Translations under genes and position numbers: made by a program | Notes under the pieces: generated by a model | Database searches by the model: none | What the model was told of the DNA's origin: nothing | The model's input: only the letters and a program-made list of their open reading frames with translations | Shown: positions 45,601-53,275 of the stretch, piece by piece | How positions within the stretch are numbered: position 1 is the first letter of the stretch | Layout: every line of letters begins with the position of its first letter | DNA from: Jiulongibacter sp966250325 | GTDB lineage: Bacteria > Bacteroidota > Bacteroidia > Cytophagales > Spirosomataceae | DNA: 64,000 nucleotides | Direction of reading: 5' to 3' | Assembly (NCBI GenBank): GCA_966250325.1 | Contig: CBINGY010000014.1 | Span: 1 to 64,000, forward strand

Positions 45601-46173
45601 GGTTATTTCAGGAAGCTCTTCAATGCGGTCCTGAATTTCCTCACCATATGCTTTAATCTTATCCAGGGGAAATTCTCCGGACAAATTGATATTCATGATC
45701 GGGAATTCAGAGAAATTGACCTCCATAGCGGTAGGATCCTGCGTCAAGTCAGTTGGCAAATCCTTACGGGCTTTGTCAATAGCACTTTTTACCCGATCCT
45801 TGGCTATCTCCACAGGTACTTCCGTCTCAAATTCCACCAGAATCACTGATACATCCTGCAGGGCATTCGATTTTATAGACTTGATTCCCTGTTCCGATTT
45901 TATCTGTTTCTCCAGCGGTTTATTGATGAGGTTTTCAATATCTGCAGGTGCTGTTCCCGCGTACACAGTATTTACATAAATCTGAGGTACAACAATGTCA
46001 GGAAACTGCTCTTTGGGCAGGTTATTAAAAATAGAATACCCCGCAAGTGTTAACAGAAAAGTAATCAGATAGACCGTAGTCTTATTACTGCCCAGAAATC
46101 CGATAAGATTGTATATCAACCCCTTACCTTCATGCAGGTCGTTTGATTCAGGGTTATTTGTTGAATCTGTCAT
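42670..46173 (-). pseudogene. RND-family efflux pump permease, split by an in-frame stop
   Basis: Inner-membrane drug/proton antiporter of the AcrB class. An N-terminal piece (46173 to 45574, 199 residues) has the first helix and porter start (PKEQFPDIVVPQIYVNTVYA) and stops at TAA (45574-45576). The same frame resumes ten codons later and runs 958 residues to 42670, with the proton-relay helix LGIVVDDAIVVIENSHRIF and a full C-terminal half. Both pieces are in one frame, so the only lesion is the stop, and it lies in one arm of a perfect inverted repeat (45508-45579). Undisturbed, the join would read VDIVGAL-(V)YEREIQINLDL. The pump is probably inactive here unless the repeat is an artefact. 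Confidence 0.85.
45508..45579. repeat. Perfect 27-base inverted repeat with 18-base spacer inside the RND gene
   Basis: The arms 45508-45534 and 45553-45579 are exact reverse complements: 27 bases starting CTGTAAATCC and ending GAATCTC on the plus strand. The 18-base spacer holds a smaller ACAC-AA-GTGT palindrome (45543-45552). The left arm is ordinary RND coding sequence (EIQINLDLQ); the right arm is its inverted copy and carries the stop codon. The layout fits a template-switch or fold-back duplication, in cells or in library preparation. Confidence 0.92.
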
Positions 46174-46194
46174 AATAGTTTCTTTAGAAAATTA

Positions 46195-47319
46195 TTAGTA
46201 GCTGATCACATCGCCGTCCGCCAGCTCCTGATAGCCCTCCGTTATAATGATATCTCCAGCATTCAGTCCGGTTAAAATCTCAATGTTTCCACCATAGGCC
46301 AGGCCAGTAGTCACATTCTTACTTCTGGCTACCTGCTTTCCTCCAGAAGTCTCTGCAACATAGACAATATCGCCTTTTTCGGTATTCTGAACCAGATTTC
46401 TCGGAATCACAAGAGCTGCTGAGCGGGATTGATCCTTAATTTTTACTTTAGCGTTCAGATTAGGCTTAAGTTGCTTATCAAAAGGAACTTTTGCCTCTGC
46501 GGTAAATGTACGGCTTACGGGATCTACGGTCTGACTTACGAAGGTAAGACGGGCATTCTGTGTTTTCTGAAGATCAGGGAAGGTTACCTCCACCATGTCA
46601 CCATTCTGAATAGTTCCGGCATAGGTATCAGGGATTCTTGCTACCACTTTCAGATTACTCAGATTTACCACTCGTACAATTCCCAGACCGGGAGAGGCCA
46701 TCTCTCCAGCCTTCATTCGTACTTCATCCACATAACCACTTATAGGAGACTTCACAATGTTTTGGGAGTCTTGAGCCATCATCGTAGTCAATCGCTTTTC
46801 CAGGGATTCTACCTGAGCTTTAGCCTGAATATACTGAACCTCTGTTCCAATCTTCTGATCCCAAAGAGCCTTCTGACGCTCAAAAAGAGTTTTGGCAGTT
46901 TCCAGCTGAATCTTGATTTCATTCATGCTGTTACGAAGAATACTGTTATCAATGGTAGCAATCGTCTGCCCCTCTTTCACAAAATCTCCTTCCTTAACCA
47001 GTACTTTGGTAAGAGCTCCTCCCATTTGAGGACTCACAAAAACATTATTGAGAGCTTCCAGCCTTCCGTTTGCTTCTACAAAATGAGAAAAATCCTCAGT
47101 GGCCAGTGGCATGGCCTTTACATACGTAATGCGTTCGGTGGTATCTGGCTCTTCCTTGGCAATCGCCATTTTGAGCTCATTGATTTCACTACTGATCTTT
47201 GTCAGTTCAGACTGAAGCTTTTCCAGCTTAGCTTTTTTGCCGGCCAGGCTGTCGTCTTCTTTTTCGCCGCATGAAAAACTAAGGACGGCTACGGCAAGTA
47301 AAAGTGCGTACTTTTTCAT
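46195..47319 (-). CDS. RND efflux periplasmic adaptor (membrane fusion lipoprotein)
   Basis: Links the RND pump to the TolC-like channel across the periplasm. Lipoprotein signal MKKYALLLAVAVLSFSCGEK (Cys17), then a coiled coil (about 25-58, KAKLEKLQSELTKISSEINE), then lipoyl halves around FVSPQMGGALTKVLVKEGDFV and IVKSPISGYVDEVRMKAGEM separated by a second coiled coil, a beta-barrel, and a membrane-proximal end (ILTGLNAGDIIITEGYQEL). At 374 residues the length is normal. It is 21 bases before the RND start and 18 after the TolC-like stop. Confidence 0.93.
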   Translation of the reverse strand: MKKYALLLAVAVLSFSCGEKEDDSLAGKKAKLEKLQSELTKISSEINELKMAIAKEEPDTTERITYVKAMPLATEDFSHFVEANGRLEALNNVFVSPQMGGALTKVLVKEGDFVKEGQTIATIDNSILRNSMNEIKIQLETAKTLFERQKALWDQKIGTEVQYIQAKAQVESLEKRLTTMMAQDSQNIVKSPISGYVDEVRMKAGEMASPGLGIVRVVNLSNLKVVARIPDTYAGTIQNGDMVEVTFPDLQKTQNARLTFVSQTVDPVSRTFTAEAKVPFDKQLKPNLNAKVKIKDQSRSAALVIPRNLVQNTEKGDIVYVAETSGGKQVARSKNVTTGLAYGGNIEILTGLNAGDIIITEGYQELADGDVISY

Positions 47320-47337
47320 ATCAAATTTTGGATGAGA

Positions 47338-48666
47338 TTATTCTGTAATGAGTTTTCCGTGTGCTTTTTGCATATCCACTTTCGCCACCAGCACATCGTA
47401 AAGAGCGGCGAAGTAATTTGTTTGTGCCTGACGAAGATCATTTTCGGCATTTACCACCTCCAGATTTGATCCTACACCCTGCTCGTATTTAATTTTGGAA
47501 ACACGCACAATTTCTTCTGCCAGCTCCATGTTGCGTTTATTTACATCAAGAGTTTCCAACCCGTTTTTGAGACTAATACTGGCCTGGTCACCCTGTAATC
47601 TGAAGCTGTTCTTCAACATTTCTGCAGAATTATCGAGCTGAATGATATTCAATCTCTGGCGTTCTACCTTGGTTTTCCGGAGTCCACTATCGTAAATCGG
47701 AATATTTACACCAAGCGAAAGAGCCGACGACCCAAACCATCTTTCAAAGGGATTAAATCGGGGGTTACTATGACCTGCACCCAGACTTCCCGAGAAAAAC
47801 ACGCTGGGAATAGCCCCTTTCTGAAAACGCTCGGCATTCAATTCAATTAATTGTCTGTTTGTTCTCAGAAGCTGAAATTCCACGCGGTCCTCCGGATTTA
47901 CCTCACCGTATGAAACCTGCACCAATGCCTCCTGTTCCTGCGATTCCAGATTATCGGTTAGAAGAATAGGATCAGACACATTGTAACCCATCTGAAATTT
48001 TAGTAGCTGATAGGAAAGATCTACCAGATTATGAACTTTGGTGAGTTCAGCTTTGAGATTGTTTTTTTGAACAGAAATGCGGTCAACCTCAATTTTTTCC
48101 ACAAAACCCTGTTTCAGCATTTCACGGGTGTTGTACTCCAGGGTATCGAGTCGTGAAATATTGAGATTGAGTAATTCAGCCCTTTCTTCGGCCACCAGCA
48201 CCGAGTAATAGGCTTTTATAACGTTTTCTGCCACCGTAACCTCAGTCTGCTCGATCGTCTGATCGGCCAGTCGGCGGTACGTATCAGCAGCACGCAAACC
48301 TACCAGCCATGTAGCATCATAAATCAGCTGATTCAATGAAAGCCCGGCCTGTCCACCCCAAGGCACCCCAAATTTGAATTTAACTACTTCTCCGGGGGCG
48401 GCTTCCGGATTGAAGTTACTTGCTTCTACCAGCTGTGTGGGCACAATGGCATTGTACGTGTACTGAAACTGGCCGGCAATCTGTGGCATACCTGCCACCT
48501 TGATTTCCTTGATTTCCATTTCCGTATCCTGCCTTTTTACCAGTGCGTTTTTTACATCTGCATGGTTTTTCAAAGCGTACGACACCGCTTCATCTATACT
48601 GAAGCTTTGCTGTGCATGCCCTGAGAAAAGTGTCAGCATGAGTAATGCTGAAATTAGCTTTTTCAT
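47338..48666 (-). CDS. TolC-family outer membrane efflux protein
   Basis: Outer-membrane channel of the tripartite exporter. A signal peptide (MKKLISALLMLTLFSGHAQ) leads into two OEP repeats of long helices: SIDEAVSYALKNHADVKNAL at the start, and GLETLDVNKRNMELAEEIVR, GSNLEVVNAENDLRQAQTNY near the end, where the N-x-x-x-x-A-x-x motif is typical. At 442 residues it is normal. It is the second gene of the tetR-tolC-adaptor-pump operon. Confidence 0.93.
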   Translation of the reverse strand: MKKLISALLMLTLFSGHAQQSFSIDEAVSYALKNHADVKNALVKRQDTEMEIKEIKVAGMPQIAGQFQYTYNAIVPTQLVEASNFNPEAAPGEVVKFKFGVPWGGQAGLSLNQLIYDATWLVGLRAADTYRRLADQTIEQTEVTVAENVIKAYYSVLVAEERAELLNLNISRLDTLEYNTREMLKQGFVEKIEVDRISVQKNNLKAELTKVHNLVDLSYQLLKFQMGYNVSDPILLTDNLESQEQEALVQVSYGEVNPEDRVEFQLLRTNRQLIELNAERFQKGAIPSVFFSGSLGAGHSNPRFNPFERWFGSSALSLGVNIPIYDSGLRKTKVERQRLNIIQLDNSAEMLKNSFRLQGDQASISLKNGLETLDVNKRNMELAEEIVRVSKIKYEQGVGSNLEVVNAENDLRQAQTNYFAALYDVLVAKVDMQKAHGKLITE

Positions 48667-48677
48667 ACCTGTTTTAT

Positions 48678-49265
48678 CTATTTTATTGCTTCGTAGGCCT
48701 TTAGCCCTTTTTCTGTTACTATTCCTCGAATGAAGTGATCGATAAATGTGATTTGAATATCCAGTATCTGAAATTCCTTATGAGGAAAAACCGCCTGATT
48801 AAAAGCAAGTTCAACGGATTCTATACGCATTCTGCTAAGGATTTCAACATCGAGGTCGTTTCTGTAATATCCTTGTTCTATACCCTTTACAAGATTCTCC
48901 TTCACCACTGTGAGGAAGTGCTTTTTGTGCTCGGTGTAGTGGTTCCAGGCTCTGGGATAATACTTCTGCAAATCATGAAAAACCACCGGATTGATGTTTG
49001 CCATCATTTCCCGCATCATTCGGGTAGCCATGATCATTTCTTCAATCGGATGATTTAACTGAGCCGAAATTTCTACCTCCCGGCATTTTTCTTTTCGCAG
49101 AAAGTTTTTTGAAACCTCCTCTACCAGGGCATTTTTATCTTCAAAATGCTGATAGATGGTCTTTTTGGAAATACCCAGATCATTTGCAATATCATCCATG
49201 GTCACCCTTCTGAATCCAAGGTTGAAATACAGCTCTTCGGCTTTTTCCAGAATACGTTCGGTCAT
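48678..49265 (-). CDS. TetR/AcrR-family transcriptional regulator
   Basis: Probable repressor of the efflux operon that it heads. The helix-turn-helix (about 8-48) reads FRRVTMDDIANDLGISKKTI and YQHFEDKNALVEEV, close to the family consensus. The C-terminal ligand-binding part (about 60-195) is variable, as expected. The ATG at 49265 is preferred to a GTG at 49271. Two inverted repeats lie just upstream (49287-49312 and 49337-49350), so it likely controls itself and the downstream tolC, adaptor and pump. The inducer is unknown. Confidence 0.9.
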   Translation of the reverse strand: MTERILEKAEELYFNLGFRRVTMDDIANDLGISKKTIYQHFEDKNALVEEVSKNFLRKEKCREVEISAQLNHPIEEMIMATRMMREMMANINPVVFHDLQKYYPRAWNHYTEHKKHFLTVVKENLVKGIEQGYYRNDLDVEILSRMRIESVELAFNQAVFPHKEFQILDIQITFIDHFIRGIVTEKGLKAYEAIK

Positions 49266-49286
49266 TTCCACGAGGACAAAACTCCG

Positions 49287-49312
49287 GAAACTTTAAAAAC
49301 GTTCAAAGTTTC
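49287..49312. promoter_or_regulatory. Candidate TetR operator
   Basis: GAAACTTT and AAAGTTTC are perfect 8-base arms around a 10-base centre, 22 bases upstream of the tetR start. The position and symmetry suit an autoregulatory TetR site. Confidence 0.5.
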
Positions 49313-49336
49313 TGGTACTTTTTTTAGCACCTATTA

Positions 49337-49350
49337 TTTGAACGGTCAAA
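49337..49350. promoter_or_regulatory. Second candidate TetR operator half
   Basis: TTTGA-ACGG-TCAAA is a perfect inverted repeat. Its TTTGAACG core is repeated in reverse as CGTTCAAA inside the first site (49300-49307), suggesting one protein recognises both. Confidence 0.45.
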
Positions 49351-49573
49351 ATAGAAGATGAAAGGTGAAAGTGGAATCAAAAACCTTTGCAACATAACCT
49401 GTTGACTAATAGTTTTTTACCAGACACTACTCGAGCTAATCTAGATATCTCTATTCCAATCATAAGCATAACCATAAACATATTATTTTGCACTTTACTA
49501 ATATTAAGAAAATGTAAAAATCACTGGCTAAAGAAAGAATACCGCCAAAATCTGAAGTTTGAGCCAAATACGG

Positions 49574-49581
49574 TAGTTTTG
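49574..49581 (+). promoter_or_regulatory. Bacteroidota -7 element for pyrD
   Basis: TAGTTTTG matches TAnnTTTG, 29 bases before the pyrD start codon. A TTTG lies 12 bases upstream, closer than the usual spacing. Confidence 0.6.
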
Positions 49582-49585
49582 CGTC

Positions 49586-49603
49586 ACTTTGATGAATCAA
49601 AGT
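49586..49603. promoter_or_regulatory. Palindromic operator on the pyrD promoter
   Basis: ACTTTGAT-GA-ATCAAAGT is an 18-base inverted repeat with perfect 8-base arms. It begins four bases after the -7 element, so it should cover the transcription start of pyrD-ubiE-porT. It could bind a repressor or form a 5' hairpin in the mRNA. Confidence 0.55.
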
Positions 49604-49610
49604 TTATTGC

Positions 49611-50663
49611 ATGAACCTTTACAAGAGCCTCGTATTCCCGGTACTCAAAAAAATTGATCCCGAAAGAGTTCATTATCTCGTTACCGATTTTCTGAAACTG
49701 GCTCATAAACTGCCATTCATCCCTTCTCTTCTCAAATCGATCTACACGGTGGAGAATCCGTCGCTGGGAAAAGAGGTTTTCGGATTACACTTCAAAAACC
49801 CGGTAGGCCTGGCCGCAGGATTTGACAAAAATGCAAAGTGGATTGATGAGCTCTCCAGCCTGGGTTTCGGATTTATTGAAATAGGAACCGTGACCCCAAA
49901 ACCGCAAAGCGGTAATGAAAAACCTCGGCTTTTCCGACTTCCCCTTGACGAAGCCATCATTAATAGAATGGGCTTTAACAATGATGGATCTGAAGCGGCG
50001 GCAGAATTACTTCGTATCAGAAAATCCGGAGTGATAATTGGTGGAAATATTGGCAAAAATAAAATAACGCCAAATGAACAGGCCCTGGAAGATTATCTTT
50101 TGGCCTTTGATGACCTGCATGATTTTGTGGATTATTTTGTAGTGAACGTAAGCTCTCCGAATACACCGGGACTACGTGAACTGCAGGAGAAAGAGCCCCT
50201 GAGCCGTATTCTTCTGGCTCTTAAGAAAAGAAATCTGGAAAAACGGAGTCAAAGACCTATACTTCTTAAGATCGCCCCAGACCTCACCGACAGTCAGCTC
50301 GATGATATTATTGAAATTGTGCATGTTACTGGAATAGATGGACTTATCGCTACAAATACAACGATTGAAAGAACGCCATTGCGGTCGTCCAGAAGTGAAG
50401 TTGAGAAAATTGGTGCGGGCGGCCTAAGCGGAAAGCCCTTAACGAAACGTTCTACCGAGGTGATTCGTTATCTTCATACCAGGTCAAATGGAGCCTTTCC
50501 GATTATTGGAGTGGGTGGAATTCATTCAGCAGAAGATGCACTCGAAAAACTGGAGGCCGGTGCCACTCTGGTTCAGGTTTACAGCGGTTTCATCTATGAG
50601 GGTCCGGCTTTGGTAAAAAATATTTGCAAAGGTCTTTTGAAACAAAAAAGCAGATGGCAGTAG
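49611..50663 (+). CDS. pyrD: Dihydroorotate dehydrogenase (quinone), class 2
   Basis: Oxidises dihydroorotate to orotate and passes electrons to menaquinone, the fourth step of pyrimidine synthesis. The N-terminal helices (PVLKKIDPERVHYLVTDFLK) that bind the membrane are present, marking class 2. FMN and substrate motifs include NPVGLAAGFDKNAKWID, ILLKIAPDLTDSQLDDI, GLIATNTTIER and GVGGIHSAEDALEKLEAGAT. The base in class 2 enzymes is a serine, and NVSSPNTPGLRELQ supplies it. At 350 residues it is full length. Its last 10 bases overlap ubiE. Confidence 0.95.
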   Translation: MNLYKSLVFPVLKKIDPERVHYLVTDFLKLAHKLPFIPSLLKSIYTVENPSLGKEVFGLHFKNPVGLAAGFDKNAKWIDELSSLGFGFIEIGTVTPKPQSGNEKPRLFRLPLDEAIINRMGFNNDGSEAAAELLRIRKSGVIIGGNIGKNKITPNEQALEDYLLAFDDLHDFVDYFVVNVSSPNTPGLRELQEKEPLSRILLALKKRNLEKRSQRPILLKIAPDLTDSQLDDIIEIVHVTGIDGLIATNTTIERTPLRSSRSEVEKIGAGGLSGKPLTKRSTEVIRYLHTRSNGAFPIIGVGGIHSAEDALEKLEAGATLVQVYSGFIYEGPALVKNICKGLLKQKSRWQ

Positions 50664-51379
50664 TACCTTACAAGGATCAGACGGCAGGAAAAAAAGAACA
50701 GGTTTCTGAGATGTTTGATAACATTTCGGCAAAATATGATCTGCTTAACCGGGTGTTAAGCGGAGGAATTGATATTTACTGGAGAAAAAAAGCCATTTCC
50801 TTACTCAAAAAGGAGAATCCAAAACTTATACTTGATATCGCCACAGGCACCGGTGATCTGGCCATTGAAGCTAACCGACAGTTGAATCCCGAAAAAATTA
50901 TCGGAGTGGATATATCGGAAGGAATGCTCGCTCATGGCCGGGAAAAAATGAAGAAACTGGGTCTTGATCATAAAATTGAGATGAGAAAAGGCGATTCTGA
51001 GAAACTTCTGTTTGATGACAATACCTTTGACGCCGTTATCGTTTCCTTTGGCGTGCGTAATTTTGAAGATTTGAAGAAAGGACTTACCGATATGTACAGG
51101 GTCACCAAAAACGGGGGCACCTGTGTGGTGGTGGAGTTTTCAAAACCGCGGAGTTTTCCAATGAAACAATTGTATGGTTTTTATAGTACCCGAATTCTCC
51201 CGCTCATCGGTAAAATCGTTTCAAAAGACAACTCGGCCTATACCTATCTGCCTGAGTCTGTGAAGGCTTTTCCGGATGGCAATGATTTTCTGGCTATTTT
51301 TGAATCCGCAGGTTACAAGCAAACTTATTTTAAAACGCTAACCTTTGGAATATGCTCGGTGTACGTCGGCAAAAAGTAA
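50654..51379 (+). CDS. ubiE: Demethylmenaquinone / ubiquinone C-methyltransferase
   Basis: Methylates demethylmenaquinone to menaquinone with SAM; a Bacteroidota cell would use menaquinone. The ATG at 50654 begins MAVVPYKDQTAGKKEQVSEM, followed by the family stretch MFDNISAKYDLLNRVLSGGI, the SAM motif LDIATGTGDLAIEAN, and VSFGVRNFEDLKKGLTDMYR. At 241 residues the size is normal. It overlaps pyrD by 10 bases and porT by 28, so the three genes are translated in a coupled way. Confidence 0.95.
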   Translation: MAVVPYKDQTAGKKEQVSEMFDNISAKYDLLNRVLSGGIDIYWRKKAISLLKKENPKLILDIATGTGDLAIEANRQLNPEKIIGVDISEGMLAHGREKMKKLGLDHKIEMRKGDSEKLLFDDNTFDAVIVSFGVRNFEDLKKGLTDMYRVTKNGGTCVVVEFSKPRSFPMKQLYGFYSTRILPLIGKIVSKDNSAYTYLPESVKAFPDGNDFLAIFESAGYKQTYFKTLTFGICSVYVGKK

Positions 51380-52137
51380 TTCAAATAATTTACAGGAAGT
51401 TTTTCATTTCGGTGGGTCTGTCAGGGAGCTTCACAATAGCTGCCGTTTTGCTTATCACATCAGGGCTTGCCACTTCGGTATTCGGACAGGCCCAAAACAA
51501 AATCATACATCAGGCAGATTATGACGCCAGATCAGTGAGATTCGGATACTTCCTGGGTCTGGCCGGAAGCCATTATCGTGTTAAACACAATGATCTTTAT
51601 GTGAGTGCCGAAAATGATACCCTCAGATCTATCACCTCTCCTCAAAGCTATGGCCTGAAACTCGGAGGCATGATGAATTTCAACCTCTCTGATCGCTACG
51701 ATTTCAGAATTGTTCCATCCGTTGCTATTTATTCAAGAAAAATAGAGGTTAATGAAAACCCTGATCTCATCAAAACCAGAGACCAGGCCTGGTTTGAGAT
51801 TCCTTTTCTACTGAGGTACAAGTCTATGCGACGTGGAAATTACCGGATGAATATGTTTATGGGGATCTCTCCGGGTTTTGAAACCAATGCGGTTAATTTG
51901 ATAAATAAGACAAAACTGGATAAACTGGCAGGTCTCAGAAGAGCCGACCTAAGCATTGAATACGGTGTGGGAGCTGAATTTTTCAGGCAATTCTTCAAAC
52001 TAGCTCCGGAAATTCACTTTTCACACGGCATTAGAAATATGATTGATAAAAATCCCGATGCGGCCAGCCTGAATGCCTTTTCCTACCTGGACCGGTTGAA
52101 TACCAATACGGTAAGTTTTTATCTGTTTTTCGAGTAA
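51352..52137 (+). CDS. porT: PorT/SprT-like type IX secretion outer membrane protein
   Basis: A 261-residue outer-membrane beta-barrel protein of the PorT type needed for type IX secretion and, in gliders, motility. A signal region ends at about residue 46 (ATSVFGQ), preceded by a basic stretch. The body has alternating strands such as RFGYFLGLAGSHYRVKHND, SYGLKLGGMMNFNLSDRYDF and EIPFLLRYKSMRRGNYRMN. The porT/sprT gene typically follows ubiE in Bacteroidota, and that context strengthens the call. It overlaps ubiE by 28 bases. The T9SS core (porK, L, M, N) is not in the window. Confidence 0.82.
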   Translation: MLGVRRQKVIQIIYRKFFISVGLSGSFTIAAVLLITSGLATSVFGQAQNKIIHQADYDARSVRFGYFLGLAGSHYRVKHNDLYVSAENDTLRSITSPQSYGLKLGGMMNFNLSDRYDFRIVPSVAIYSRKIEVNENPDLIKTRDQAWFEIPFLLRYKSMRRGNYRMNMFMGISPGFETNAVNLINKTKLDKLAGLRRADLSIEYGVGAEFFRQFFKLAPEIHFSHGIRNMIDKNPDAASLNAFSYLDRLNTNTVSFYLFFE

Positions 52138-52312
52138 TCTGCTCTTCTTATCAATTCCTTTTTCGCAAAAAACTTAGTGGTACAAGACTATTATACTCTT
52201 TTAAAACATCTGGGATTAACTTCATATTCCACTGATAATCAGTATGATTGAAAATAATTTGAGCAACATGCACTTTTTTAGAGAAAAAACGTTCTTCATT
52301 AAAAGATTTTGA

Positions 52313-52320
52313 TACTTTTG
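52313..52320 (+). promoter_or_regulatory. Bacteroidota -7 element for the DUF2795-type gene
   Basis: TACTTTTG matches TAnnTTTG, 40 bases before the start codon. The -33 region is weak. Confidence 0.55.
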
Positions 52321-52360
52321 CAGCCAATTTTCTGCGAATGCACATTAAACGAGTGATATT

Positions 52361-52582
52361 ATGTACTGGACATTAGAATTAGTTTCCTATCTAGAAGATG
52401 CTCCGTGGCCTGCTACTAAAGACGAGTTGATCGATTACTCAATTCGCTCAGGTGCACCAAACGAAGTAATGGAAAACCTTTCGGAGTTAGAAGATGACGG
52501 TCAGCCTTACGAAAACATTGAGGAAATCTGGCCCGATTACCCGACAAAAGAGGACTTCTTCTTTAACGAAGACGAATACTAG
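52361..52582 (+). CDS. DUF2795-family small acidic protein
   Basis: A 73-residue cytoplasmic protein: MYWTLELVSYLEDAPWPATK, then DELIDYSIRSGAPNEVMENL and a very acidic tail ending TKEDFFFNEDEY. This is a protein kept in nearly every Bacteroidota genome, which I match to the DUF2795 fold. The role is not established. Its own promoter and a strong terminator make it a single-gene unit with likely high expression. Confidence 0.85.
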   Translation: MYWTLELVSYLEDAPWPATKDELIDYSIRSGAPNEVMENLSELEDDGQPYENIEEIWPDYPTKEDFFFNEDEY

Positions 52583-52601
52583 ATACGAATTACGGCAAAT
52601 C

Positions 52602-52628
52602 AAAAAGACCACCTTCGGTGGTCTTTTT
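52602..52628. terminator. Bidirectional terminator
   Basis: AAAAAGACCACC-TTC-GGTGGTCTTTTT is a perfect 12-bp stem with a 3-base loop and A/T runs on both sides. It ends the DUF2795-type gene and the convergent START-domain gene. Confidence 0.92.
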
Positions 52629-52630
52629 GA

Positions 52631-53257
52631 TTAATCTTTAATGCCGTGCGTACTTTTTCCTTTATACCCGGGCAATAATTTTTTGAGAGCCTTTACAGAA
52701 GCAACAGGTCCCTCATCTACAATCAAATTGACCATCCAGTCTGGCACATCACCACCGGGATCTGAACGAAAGAAATAGGTACCTTTTACTTTCCCGCCCA
52801 AAGGCTCAAAAATCCATTTGGCTTTGAAATCTTCAATTCTTATATACGCCTTATCTCTGGGAAATGAATCGGCACTGTTTGTATCTTCCGTGGTTACTAT
52901 GCCTGTTTTTTCATCCTGTTTTACTGTAGTGATCACTACCACGTCTCTGTCTGCCACCGGCCAGGGCATATCTATCACATTACGGTATAAGACTTTGTTT
53001 GGCCCATACGTACGTATTACCCGGGCCGAAGTCACCTTATAAATCCATTTTGTAAACCCGGTCACATCCAGAACGGCTTCAGTTACCGTGCTCAGCGAAG
53101 CGTCAAAGGTGGTTTCAATTTTTATTTCTTTCACCTTTCCCGACTTTTTACTAAAAATCTTAATTCCGTCCACAGTCTTTTCATATTTCCATTCCACCGA
53201 CTGACCCCAGGAATCGAAAACCAAAAACATCAGCAAGACCAGAAAGGATTTTTTCAT
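52631..53257 (-). CDS. Exported START-domain (lipid-binding-like) protein
   Basis: A 208-residue protein with a signal peptide (MKKSFLVLLMFLVFDSWGQ) and a START/SRPBCC helix-grip fold: EWKYEKTVDGIKIFSKKSGK, then RNVIDMPWPVADRDVVVITT, IEDFKAKWIFEPLGGKVKGT and the C-terminal helix VDEGPVASVKALKKLLPGYK. Such proteins bind lipids or hydrophobic ligands in a deep pocket. The signal peptide would send it to the periplasm. It is 18 bases downstream of the damaged methyltransferase gene and may share its transcript. Confidence 0.85.
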   Translation of the reverse strand: MKKSFLVLLMFLVFDSWGQSVEWKYEKTVDGIKIFSKKSGKVKEIKIETTFDASLSTVTEAVLDVTGFTKWIYKVTSARVIRTYGPNKVLYRNVIDMPWPVADRDVVVITTVKQDEKTGIVTTEDTNSADSFPRDKAYIRIEDFKAKWIFEPLGGKVKGTYFFRSDPGGDVPDWMVNLIVDEGPVASVKALKKLLPGYKGKSTHGIKD

Positions 53258-53275
53258 AGACTGTTTTCCAGGATC

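Larger units (their letters stand above)
49272..49610. other. Divergent intergenic region between tetR and pyrD
   Basis: This 339-base gap holds the likely TetR operators near its left end and the pyrD promoter with its palindrome at the right end. A 75-codon open frame in between has no start context or family resemblance and is rejected. No other structure is convincing. Confidence 0.55.

Noticed and set aside
42785..45979. Several long plus-strand open frames opposite the RND pump gene
   Set aside because: They are antisense to a clearly conserved pump and have biased, low-information composition typical of shadow frames.
46429..47274. A 281-codon plus-strand open frame opposite the efflux adaptor
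   Set aside because: Although long, its composition is that of antisense frames, and the other strand encodes a full adaptor with a lipoprotein signal.
49387..49614. A 75-codon plus-strand open frame between tetR and pyrD
   Set aside because: It has a hydrophobic patch but no family resemblance, and covers the pyrD promoter and palindrome.
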